A DNA stretch of 39,738 nucleotides from Paludibacter jiangxiensis (lineage in GTDB: Bacteria; Bacteroidota; Bacteroidia; Bacteroidales; Paludibacteraceae): positions 1 through 39,738 of the forward strand of contig CAMBSB010000033.1 in NCBI GenBank assembly GCA_945870155.1. The letters are read 5' to 3'. The position numbers and the translations under genes were made by a program. The notes under the pieces were generated by a model that was given only the letters and a program-made list of their open reading frames with translations, ran no database searches and was not told the origin of the DNA. This document shows, in pieces, positions 1-7,722 of this stretch (position 1 is the stretch's first letter; every line of letters begins with the position of its first letter).

Positions 1-2
1 AT

Positions 3-104
3 CCTTTTTCTATTTTCTGGTTTAAAGAAAAAGATTTTAGAAAAGGCGGTTTGTTAGAATTAAACATGGGGAAAGATCCTGATAAATCGTGGGGAACAAA
101 ATAG
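3..104 (+). CDS. C-terminal end of a probable GH92 alpha-mannosidase (truncated by window start)
   Basis: An open frame enters from the left edge and stops with TAG at 102-104, giving 33 visible residues. They contain GGLLELNMGKDPDKSWGTK, which resembles the conserved C-terminal end of GH92 exo-alpha-mannosidases (a run like GG-L-x-(L/F)-x-M-G-x-x-P-(N/D)-K-x-W-G). The GH51 gene starts only 66 bases downstream on the same strand with no terminator between, so the two probably share a transcript. GH92 enzymes are calcium-dependent exo-acting alpha-mannosidases of the periplasm or cell surface. The family call rests on a short tail only; the catalytic part lies outside the window, and another exported hydrolase with a similar tail cannot be excluded. 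Confidence 0.5.
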   Translation, partial: PFSIFWFKEKDFRKGGLLELNMGKDPDKSWGTK

Positions 105-170
105 ATTTTTACTGTAAAAGTCTATTTATAAGAAACATAGTATTAATTAAACTTTAAATTTATAAATCTA

Positions 171-1736
171 ATGAAATCAATCACAGTTCTCCTGCTGGCT
201 TTAATGGCTGGTGTTGTTTATTCGCAAAGTACAGATAATAAGCTGGTTGTTAACTGCGATTTGGGCGAAACAAAAATTAGCAAACATGTATACGGGCATT
301 TTTCCGAACATTTGGGTAGGTGTATTTACGAAGGAATTTGGGTAGGCGAAAATTCTTCTATTCCCAATACACGAGGCATACGCAACGATGTGGTGAAAGC
401 TCTGAAAGAAATTAGTGTACCTAATATGCGTTGGCCAGGAGGATGTTTTGCCGATACCTATCATTGGAAAGATGGGATTGGACCACGAGAAAATCGAAAA
501 AAAATTGTGAATATTCATTGGGGAGGGGTTACCGAAGATAATGGTTTTGGAACACATGAATTTCTGGACTTTTGCGAACAGGTAGGATGCGAGCCTGTAA
601 TTTGTGGAAATGTGGGTAGTGGCACGGTTCAGGAATTTTCAGAATGGGTGGAATATATCAATTCTTCGGCCGAATCGCCCATGACCGACTTGCGCAAGAA
701 AAACGGCAGGGAAAAACCCTGGAATGTGAAATTTTGGGCAGTAGGTAACGAAAACTGGGGCTGTGGTGGAAATATGACCCCCGAACAATATGCTGATGAT
801 ATGCGTCAGTATTCAACCTATATATACAATTATTCAAGGGATTTTCAGAACTATAAAATTGCCTGTGGACCAAATAGTGCTGATTATAATTGGATGGAGG
901 TCTTGATGAAAAATCCATTGAATCAACGGATGTTCAGCGGCATTTCCATTCACCAGTATTTTGTTGGCAATACCTGGGGGAAAAAAGGTTCTGCTACTCA
1001 GTTTGGAGAACCCGAGTGGTACAATAACCTGGCCAACTGCAATTGGGTGGCAGATTTACTCGACAAACACATTACTGTGATGGATAAATACGACCCGGAA
1101 CGAAAAAAAGGATTAATCTTCGACGAATGGGGCAACTGGTTTGAGCAGGAGCCCGGTTCAACCCCCGGATTTCTATACCAACAAAATACGCTGCGAGATG
1201 CAGTAGCTGCCGGAATGGTACTCAATATTTTTAATAATAGGGCCGAACGTATCAAAATGGCAAATATTGCTCAGGTTATCAACGTTCTACAATCAATGAT
1301 TTTGACAAAGAATGAAAAAATTGTACTTACCCCAACCTATTATGTGTTCAAAATGTACAAAGTTCATCACGATGCAACTTTGCTTCCGCTTAATCTCACC
1401 TGCAACGAAATAAAATTTAATCCCATTACGAATCATACAAAATTACCATACTTGTCGGCATCGGCTTCGAAAGATGCTAATGGGTTGATACATATAACTA
1501 TTACCAATAATAGTGCTGCCGAAAAACAAAATCTGTCGATTGATTTACGTGGATTCTTGAAGCAACTTACGACGGTAAGAGCTGAAATTATTACAGCTGA
1601 AAAAATCAACGATTTCAACGATTTTGATCAGACTGAAAAAGTCAATATCAAAGAGTTTAAAGCCATTAAAGCCAAATCAAATTCCGTTATGATAGAAATT
1701 CCATCAAAGAGTGTTGTCATGTTGGAATTAAAATAA
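171..1736 (+). CDS. GH51 exported alpha-L-arabinofuranosidase
   Basis: This 521-residue protein removes terminal alpha-L-arabinofuranosyl units from glycans by a retaining mechanism. Residues 1-18 form a signal peptide ending VYS before QS, so it is exported, probably to the periplasm. The N-terminal block has the GH51 signatures GHFSEHLGRCIYEGIWVG and RWPGGCFADTYHWKDG. The acid/base is the Glu in VGNENWG (E194) and the nucleophile is the Glu in IFDEWGNW (E319); the C-terminal third is the usual beta-sandwich. Length is normal for the family. The start is supported because the signal peptide begins immediately at this ATG. It is the first complete gene of a hydrolase run and is about 100 bases before the GH127 gene, so alpha- and beta-linked arabinofuranose are handled by neighbours. 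Confidence 0.93.
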   Translation: MKSITVLLLALMAGVVYSQSTDNKLVVNCDLGETKISKHVYGHFSEHLGRCIYEGIWVGENSSIPNTRGIRNDVVKALKEISVPNMRWPGGCFADTYHWKDGIGPRENRKKIVNIHWGGVTEDNGFGTHEFLDFCEQVGCEPVICGNVGSGTVQEFSEWVEYINSSAESPMTDLRKKNGREKPWNVKFWAVGNENWGCGGNMTPEQYADDMRQYSTYIYNYSRDFQNYKIACGPNSADYNWMEVLMKNPLNQRMFSGISIHQYFVGNTWGKKGSATQFGEPEWYNNLANCNWVADLLDKHITVMDKYDPERKKGLIFDEWGNWFEQEPGSTPGFLYQQNTLRDAVAAGMVLNIFNNRAERIKMANIAQVINVLQSMILTKNEKIVLTPTYYVFKMYKVHHDATLLPLNLTCNEIKFNPITNHTKLPYLSASASKDANGLIHITITNNSAAEKQNLSIDLRGFLKQLTTVRAEIITAEKINDFNDFDQTEKVNIKEFKAIKAKSNSVMIEIPSKSVVMLELK

Positions 1737-1837
1737 TATCGATTTAGCAAAGATTCATTATTTAACTCAGGTCTTTTGAATAGAAAAAGATATTATTTAA
1801 TACAAAAATTAAAATCAATAATTAAAAAATAATACGT

Positions 1838-3778
1838 ATGCTACTTCTTCTTTCGTTTCAGAAATTAAAACCGATTCTTCGGAGTTTATTGTTTATCCTA
1901 TTTTTTATTATTCCTCAAGCTGGTCAGGGACAATATATCGGGCAATTTAACAACGAATTAAAACAATCCTATAAAATAAATGCTAAAGCCTCGAGTTTTG
2001 CCCTCAACGATGTAAAACTGCTCGATAGCCCGTTTTTGGAGAATATGAAGCGAAACGGTGCCTGGTTGCTTCGTGTTGACATCAACCGACTAATGCACAG
2101 TTGGAGAATAAATGCCGGCATAGGCTCTAAAGCTGAAGCTTTTGGTAATTGGGAGGCACTCGATTGCGAATTACGTGGACATACAGCCGGACACGTTCTG
2201 TCCGGGTTAGCTTTGATGTACAACGTTACCCAAAACCATGCTTACAAAGCAAAAGGCGATAGTATAGTGAAAATAATGGCTCAATGCCAGCAAGTTCTGA
2301 ATCAAAATGGTTACCTGAGTGCTTTCCCGCAGCATTTTATTGACAGATGTATAGCCGGCCAGGGAGTTTGGGCACCCTGGTACACCTTACACAAGGTTTT
2401 TGCCGGATTAACCGATATGTATTTGTACGCAGGCAACAAGCATGCTTTGGAAGTAGTAACCAATATGAGCAAGTGGGCTTATCAGAAGTTAAAACCATTA
2501 TCGACAAACCAATTGGCAGTTATGCTTAAAACCGAATGGGGTGGAATGAACGAATCGGCTTACAACTTGTATGCTATTACCGGTAATCCGCAAGACCTGG
2601 AACTGGCCGGATTTTTTCACGAATACCGCATTATGGATAATCTGGCAGCCGAAAAGGATAAACTCGCTTCGCTGCATGCGAATACACAAATTCCGAAAAT
2701 TACCGGCGAAGCAAGGGGATATGAACTAACCGGAAACGAGAAACAATTGAAAATTTGTGACTTTTTCTGGAATACGGTAATCGAAAACCACACCTATTGC
2801 ATTGGTGGAAACAGTGATGCGGAACATTTTTTCGAAGTTGAAAAATGGAGAGAACATATTTTCAATCCACGCACTGCCGAAACCTGTAATACCTATAATA
2901 TGCTAAAACTAACAAGGCATTTGTTCACCTGGACAGCCAATGTAAAGTATGCTGATTATTACGAACAGGCTCTTTACAACCATATTTTAGCTACCCAAGA
3001 CCCCGAAACCGGAATGGCATCATATTTTATGCCCCTAAAACCAGGATTGTTTAAAGTATATAGCTCCGAAACAAATAGTTTTTGGTGTTGTGTGGGAACA
3101 GGCTTCGAAAGTCATGCAAAATATGCTGAAGCCATTTATTATCACAACGAAAAGGGATTGTTTGTTAATCTATTTATTCCTTCAGAATTGAACTGGAGCG
3201 ATAAGAATGTGAAAATTATTCAGCAAACAAACTATCCCGAAGAACCTTCTACCACACTTACCATACAAACCGCTAAGCCTGTTAAAATGCCTTTGTATGT
3301 TCGCTATCCGGCGTGGGCTACTAAAGGAGTCAAGGTGAAAATTAATGGAAAGGCTTTCAGAACCATTGAAAAACCGGGTAGCTTTATTACAATTGAACGT
3401 ACCTGGAAATCAGGGGATAGAATTGAGATTGTATACCCAATGGAATTGAGACTTGTTTCGGCACCACATACTTCCGGAATAGCTGCCATAGCTTATGGCC
3501 CTATAATTTTGTCGGGTAAAATGGGTACAGCGGGAGTTGAAAAGCCAGCTCCTTATGCCGTCAGAGATCAAAACGAATACAATAATTACCCTATTCCAGA
3601 AGATGTTGTAAGTTCTTTAAAAACAAATGGAAAACCTGTTGCCGAATGGTTGATTCCTGTGGCAGGAAAACCGCTTGAATTTGTTACCAAAGCAGGAATT
3701 GCACCCCGTGAAGTTACACTTATACCCTATTACAAGATGCATGGCGAACGATATGTGTTATACTGGACTTTGAAATAA
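1838..3778 (+). CDS. GH127 (DUF1680) beta-L-arabinofuranosidase
   Basis: This 646-residue protein belongs to the GH127 family of zinc-dependent retaining beta-L-arabinofuranosidases. A hydrophobic N-terminus (residues ~14-32) is a probable signal peptide. The (alpha/alpha)6-barrel shows HTAGHVLSGLALMYN, GVWAPWYTLHKVFAGLTD, EWGGMNESAYNLY and TAETCNTYNMLKLTRHLF. The metal/catalytic set known for the family is present: Glu348 and Cys350 in AETC, and the Cys-Cys pair 417-418 in FWCCVGTGFESH, where the first Cys is the nucleophile. An acidic residue near 333 (FFEVEKW) matches the other ligand region. C-terminal beta domains follow from about 450. It lies between GH51 and the GH26 fusion on one strand, presumably in one transcript. 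Some GH127 relatives act on other furanosides, so linkage specificity is inferred. Confidence 0.9.
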   Translation: MLLLLSFQKLKPILRSLLFILFFIIPQAGQGQYIGQFNNELKQSYKINAKASSFALNDVKLLDSPFLENMKRNGAWLLRVDINRLMHSWRINAGIGSKAEAFGNWEALDCELRGHTAGHVLSGLALMYNVTQNHAYKAKGDSIVKIMAQCQQVLNQNGYLSAFPQHFIDRCIAGQGVWAPWYTLHKVFAGLTDMYLYAGNKHALEVVTNMSKWAYQKLKPLSTNQLAVMLKTEWGGMNESAYNLYAITGNPQDLELAGFFHEYRIMDNLAAEKDKLASLHANTQIPKITGEARGYELTGNEKQLKICDFFWNTVIENHTYCIGGNSDAEHFFEVEKWREHIFNPRTAETCNTYNMLKLTRHLFTWTANVKYADYYEQALYNHILATQDPETGMASYFMPLKPGLFKVYSSETNSFWCCVGTGFESHAKYAEAIYYHNEKGLFVNLFIPSELNWSDKNVKIIQQTNYPEEPSTTLTIQTAKPVKMPLYVRYPAWATKGVKVKINGKAFRTIEKPGSFITIERTWKSGDRIEIVYPMELRLVSAPHTSGIAAIAYGPIILSGKMGTAGVEKPAPYAVRDQNEYNNYPIPEDVVSSLKTNGKPVAEWLIPVAGKPLEFVTKAGIAPREVTLIPYYKMHGERYVLYWTLK

Positions 3779-3866
3779 GGAATAAAAGCAGGAATAATAT
3801 TTGCCGATTTTGACAATCACAAAGCATTTAAAAAACGCCAAAATTTACCCGAAAAAATAATTTTAT

Positions 3867-6152
3867 ATGCATTCGTTTTCCGCGTACAAAATCATACTTG
3901 TTGTTGTTTTAAATTGTTGTTTTACAATTTATTCCAGTGTTCGAGCTCAAATATTGGAACAAAAAATGATTGACGATGCCATGCGAATCCCGCTGATTTT
4001 TAATACTTGTGGTCCGGATATTAATACCGAATTGTGGACTAAAGAGGTTATTGGTAAAGACAAAGCTCTGTTTTTATTGTCATTGTCGGCTTATCTTAAT
4101 CCTGAATTGACGAATTCAGAAGGTAAATTAGTTCGTAACCGGGTAGTTGCCCATTTGCGAAATATAATTTCACTCGATTCTGCAGGCAGAAGTCTCGAAC
4201 CATCAGGTCGTGGCGATTTAGCAGGTTGGAAAGATGTTGGACAAGCGTTTGCGCTCGTTTTTACAAAGCGAACTCCCAAAATTTGGAAACAATTCAGCAA
4301 AGCTGAGAAATTGAAGTTCGATTGGATAATGCGTGCTTTTGCCATTACGGGTAACTATCACGCCAATATTAAAAACTGGCCAAGTCGCTGTACGTATCAA
4401 ACCTATGGAATAGGTAAAACCTGGAATCCAAACCATAACGATGGGAATGTAGCACTTATGATAGCCGCCTACTATTACTTTGGTGGAGCAAATGAAGTGA
4501 ATAAAATACTAAATGAGTTTAACTACAATCATTATCTTTCTACATTCCGGAAACTCAGGTTCTACAATATTGTAGAGACATGGTCGGCAGCAAGTACAAA
4601 AAAATATCCCGAAGGGAAGGATGAAGAGTTTATGAAAAACCTCCTCGAAAATCCTCAGAGTACGGTTCAGAATGATAAAGGTGGCGGACGTGTGTATGGT
4701 GCCCGAATGCCTTTTGTATTTGGAGCACCTCCAAAAGCTACTCAGGAAGTACCATACAATCCCATTCAGCTTTACAAATCTATTGCAACATGGATGTTTC
4801 CACATTTAGTTACAAATGCTTCGCGTACCGGTGTGGCTTTTACAATGAATGGAGCTTCGTCGCCTATGTTAGGAAAACTGGGTATGTGCAGAGAGTTTCA
4901 GGTTTTGGATGGTTTTATCCCCAATGTGAATGAGCGTAGCGACGCTCGATATGCATGGTGGGGGTGGATGATGCATGTGCCTATAGTAGCTTCAATGATG
5001 GCTTTGGGTGACTGGCCTCAAAATGGTGAAATGTCAGATACCGAAAGCCGCATGTATGTTGGTAGTGAAGATTTGATGTTTAAACTTCGGAATGGTTATC
5101 ATAGCTTTTCGCTAAAAAAACATAATGAGTATTTCGACTCCATGTTTGCCGGTCAGGGCTATTGGTTTGTGGTTGGTATTTGGAACGGTTTTATTAAAAA
5201 ACGAATGCACATAAATCCCGATAGTTTAAAAACCGAAACCGACTTAGAAGCAAAAAAGACACAAGTGCTGGAGTTTTTGCATATTACATCCGGAAAAAAG
5301 ACACTTTCCGGTCAGCACAACGAGCGTTTCGATACCTTACATCCGTTTGGGAGAACCGATTCTATTTACAAATTAACGGGGAAATATCCGGCGTTATTTG
5401 GTATTGATTTCAGTTACGATTATCGTACAAAAGCGCGTTGGCAAATGATTTACGAAGCCGAGAAGCAGTGGAATAAGGGGGCATTGATTAATATAATGTG
5501 GCATGCTTGTATTCCAACAATTGCCGAACCCTGCGTCCGAAAAGAGGGTATCGAAACAAAAATATCCGACATTGCTTGGAAAGAATTGATTACAGATGGT
5601 ACAACCCTGAACCGGAAACTAAAATTGAGGTTTGATGAGATTTCAGTATATCTCGCCTATCTTCAATCGAAAGGAGTGGTAGTCCTTTGGCGACCTTGGC
5701 ACGAAATGAATCAAAGCGTTTTTTGGTGGGGTGGGCGTCCCGGTGAAAACGGTACACGTAAACTATTTCAGCTTACGCATGACTATTTTGAAAATGTGAA
5801 AGGCTTGAAAAATCTAATCTGGGTTTGGGATGTGCAGGATTTAAGCTGGGATTTTGAGGAATACAATCCCGGAGATAAATACTGGGACGTTCTTGCATTC
5901 GATATTTATGACAAGGACAACTACACAAACCAAAAATATGAAACAATACAAAAAATTGCCGGTTCCAAACCAATAGCTGTTGGCGAATGTGCAATTTTAC
6001 CCAGTCAAGAGGAAGTTACTAATCAGTCGGCATGGCTGTTTTTTATGTCCTGGGCTGATTTGGTTTTTAAGAAAAACAAGCCAGAAGAGATTCTCCGGCT
6101 TTACAATCACCCGAATGTATTGACCTTGGATGAGATGCCGTGTTGGAAATAG
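3867..6152 (+). CDS. Two-part exported protein: unrecognised N-terminal region fused to a GH26 domain
   Basis: This 761-residue protein has a signal peptide (1-28, ending VRAQ). Residues ~30-455 form a region I do not recognise; it looks largely alpha-helical and aromatic-rich, with conserved-looking pieces such as NPNHNDGNVALMIAAYYYFG, RMPFVFGAPPKATQEVPYNP and RYAWWGWMMHVP, suggesting an alpha/alpha-toroid fold like many polysaccharide lyases. Residues ~460-760 are a GH26 clan GH-A domain. It opens with LSGQHNERFD, has the acid/base Glu613 in RPWHEMN, and the nucleophile Glu707 in AVGECAIL. GH26 members are mostly beta-mannanases, with some beta-1,3-xylanases and other specificities; Trp replaces the usual Leu in RPLHEMNG. 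The frame is continuous with no internal signal peptide, so this is a real fusion. The gene is 27 bases before the GH5-like gene. Confidence 0.82.
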   Translation: MHSFSAYKIILVVVLNCCFTIYSSVRAQILEQKMIDDAMRIPLIFNTCGPDINTELWTKEVIGKDKALFLLSLSAYLNPELTNSEGKLVRNRVVAHLRNIISLDSAGRSLEPSGRGDLAGWKDVGQAFALVFTKRTPKIWKQFSKAEKLKFDWIMRAFAITGNYHANIKNWPSRCTYQTYGIGKTWNPNHNDGNVALMIAAYYYFGGANEVNKILNEFNYNHYLSTFRKLRFYNIVETWSAASTKKYPEGKDEEFMKNLLENPQSTVQNDKGGGRVYGARMPFVFGAPPKATQEVPYNPIQLYKSIATWMFPHLVTNASRTGVAFTMNGASSPMLGKLGMCREFQVLDGFIPNVNERSDARYAWWGWMMHVPIVASMMALGDWPQNGEMSDTESRMYVGSEDLMFKLRNGYHSFSLKKHNEYFDSMFAGQGYWFVVGIWNGFIKKRMHINPDSLKTETDLEAKKTQVLEFLHITSGKKTLSGQHNERFDTLHPFGRTDSIYKLTGKYPALFGIDFSYDYRTKARWQMIYEAEKQWNKGALINIMWHACIPTIAEPCVRKEGIETKISDIAWKELITDGTTLNRKLKLRFDEISVYLAYLQSKGVVVLWRPWHEMNQSVFWWGGRPGENGTRKLFQLTHDYFENVKGLKNLIWVWDVQDLSWDFEEYNPGDKYWDVLAFDIYDKDNYTNQKYETIQKIAGSKPIAVGECAILPSQEEVTNQSAWLFFMSWADLVFKKNKPEEILRLYNHPNVLTLDEMPCWK

Positions 6153-6179
6153 ACTTTTAATGAAATAAAATTCGATATT

Positions 6180-7253
6180 ATGAAGAACATCTATAAATGT
6201 GCAATGGCGACAGCCATAATCAGTTTAATGGGATTTGCGAACTTACCCGTACACGAATCTCAAGCTAAATGGAGTATAAAACAGACCAATGAATGGCAAA
6301 AAAAATATGGTTGGCTGCGAGGTTGTAACTTCATTCCAAGTACAGCCATTAATCAATTAGAAATGTGGCAATATGAAACTTTTGACACTGCAACCATCAA
6401 CAAAGAACTTTCCTGGGCTAACGAGATCGGATTAAATATGATGCGTGTTTTTCTGCATCATAAAGTCTGGGAGCAAGACCCTGATGGATTTAAAAAACGT
6501 ATAGAAACCTATTTAGCTATTTCAAAGAAAAATAATATTTTCACGATGTTTGTTTTTTTCGATGATTGTTGGGCTAAAACAGCGGCTATTGGCAAACAAC
6601 CTGTACCCAGAGCCGGTATTCATAACTCGGGATGGTTACAAGACCCCGGACAGCGTGAAAGCTCCGATACATTGTATTTTTCAAAGCTCGAAATTTATGT
6701 AAAAGATATAATGAATAGTTTTGCTAATGACAAACGCATTATTTTGTGGGATTTGTACAACGAACCCGGCAATACATCAAAAGGTGATTCTTCGATGCAC
6801 TTATTGAAAAGAGTTTTTCGGTGGGCTCGCGAAACCAAAGTCAAACAACCTATTACCGTAGGTGTGTGGTCTGACAGATACCCAAATCTCAATAAAGTTC
6901 AGTTAGAAAACTCGGATATAATATCATACCACAATTACAATAAAGAGGAAAGTCAACTTGCCCAGATTAGTTATCTAAAACACTATAACCGTCCGATTAT
7001 TTGCAGCGAATATATGGCTCGCACCAAGGGAAGTTTATTCCAAACAATAATGCCACTATTGAAAAAAGAAAATGTAGGTGCAATAAACTGGGGTTTTGTG
7101 TCGGGTAAAACAAATACAATTTTTGAATGGAACGACAAGTCGCACACCGATGGATCAGAACCAACGCTTTGGTTTCACGACATTTACAGAAAAGATAAAA
7201 CTGCGTTTAGCGTTGACGAAATTAACGTAATTAAAAAACTTTGTTCGGAGTAA
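6180..7253 (+). CDS. GH5-like clan GH-A glycoside hydrolase
   Basis: This is a 357-residue exported hydrolase with a signal peptide ending near SQA (residue 29). It carries the signature GCNFIPSTAINQLEMWQ at the first barrel strand, then MMRVFLHHKVWEQD. The catalytic pair of a retaining clan GH-A enzyme is visible: acid/base Glu195 in DLYNEPGN and nucleophile Glu277 in PIICSEYMA. Relatives are commonly labelled cellulase family or 1,4-beta-xylanase, but I know of no firm activity for this subgroup, so the substrate is left open. A His-Asn-Tyr in ISYHNYN lies where GH5 enzymes have a catalytic-site His/Tyr. The gene closes the hydrolase run 27 bases after the GH26 fusion; a weak AT hairpin follows at 7267-7284. 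Confidence 0.8.
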   Translation: MKNIYKCAMATAIISLMGFANLPVHESQAKWSIKQTNEWQKKYGWLRGCNFIPSTAINQLEMWQYETFDTATINKELSWANEIGLNMMRVFLHHKVWEQDPDGFKKRIETYLAISKKNNIFTMFVFFDDCWAKTAAIGKQPVPRAGIHNSGWLQDPGQRESSDTLYFSKLEIYVKDIMNSFANDKRIILWDLYNEPGNTSKGDSSMHLLKRVFRWARETKVKQPITVGVWSDRYPNLNKVQLENSDIISYHNYNKEESQLAQISYLKHYNRPIICSEYMARTKGSLFQTIMPLLKKENVGAINWGFVSGKTNTIFEWNDKSHTDGSEPTLWFHDIYRKDKTAFSVDEINVIKKLCSE

Positions 7254-7266
7254 AAGTTTAAATGCT

Positions 7267-7284
7267 AAAAATAATTGTATTTTT
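7267..7284 (+). terminator. Weak AT-rich hairpin after the hydrolase run
   Basis: A 7-bp perfect inverted repeat (AAAAATA / TATTTTT) with a 4-base loop lies 13 bases after the GH5-like stop codon. It has no G-C pairs, so it would be a poor intrinsic terminator. It is recorded as the only candidate stop between the hydrolase genes and the susC regulatory region. Confidence 0.25.
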
Positions 7285-7505
7285 CGTCTGTCACTTAGGA
7301 TTTATAATATAAATTCAGTATTTTCAAATTTGTTATTTATTTGGTAATTTTAATTGCTGTATGTGGATGAACATCACTGGTGTTATTGTAAATTCCGTAA
7401 CATTATGAAAGATGTTTCCAATGCATAGAACAGTAACTCTAAGTGTCTGAATGTAGTATTGATTTGTTCTTTATTGATAGTATATTGTGTAATTTGAGTT
7501 TAATT

Positions 7506-7518
7506 GTGTAAATTACAC
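7506..7518. promoter_or_regulatory. Dyad GTGTAAATTACAC with an upstream direct half-site
   Basis: Six-base arms GTGTAA and TTACAC flank a single central A. A further copy of the left half (ATTGTGTAA) lies at 7484-7492, 19 bases upstream of the dyad's own left half. The arrangement looks like a two-site operator for a dimeric regulator upstream of the predicted promoter. No protein assignment can be made from sequence alone. Confidence 0.4.
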
Positions 7519-7574
7519 TTATGGTGGCAGCATTGATATTTGTCTTGTGTATTTATACAAATTTACATAAGTTT

Positions 7575-7620
7575 TGAGCAAAATAATACTAACTTAAGTA
7601 AATGGATACAAATATCTTTG
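7575..7620 (+). promoter_or_regulatory. Shared 15-bp box plus -7 element, copy A (susC promoter)
   Basis: TGAGCAAAATAATAC at 7575-7589 is followed 23 bases later by the -7 element TATCTTTG at 7613-7620. The same 15 bases followed 23 bases later by TATTTTTG occur before the large surface-protein gene at 22801-22846. Identical start-to-start spacing (38 bases) in two PUL intergenic regions makes this the best candidate operator and promoter for the HTCS regulator encoded in the window. That regulator assignment is inference. Confidence 0.55.
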
Positions 7621-7722
7621 TAGTTGTGAATGTGTTTTTCTTTTTATGTAATCTACGGATTAGCATATTACATATATATCCACTTGAAATGAACTTTCAG
7701 AAATCTTAAAATTTAATAAATT

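Larger units (their letters stand above)
7254..7722 (+). promoter_or_regulatory. Long regulatory intergenic region before the first susC
   Basis: These 469 bases hold no convincing gene. From left to right they contain the weak hairpin at 7267, two direct copies of ATTGTGTAA (7484-7492 and 7503-7511, 19 bases apart), a dyad GTGTAAATTACAC (7506-7518), a 15-base box TGAGCAAAATAATAC (7575-7589), and a Bacteroidota -7 element TATCTTTG (7613-7620). The -7 element sits inside a palindrome, TACAAATATCTTTGTA (7607-7622). No good -33 TTTG is at the right distance, as expected of an activator-dependent promoter. The predicted leader to the susC start is about 95 bases. Confidence 0.6.
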
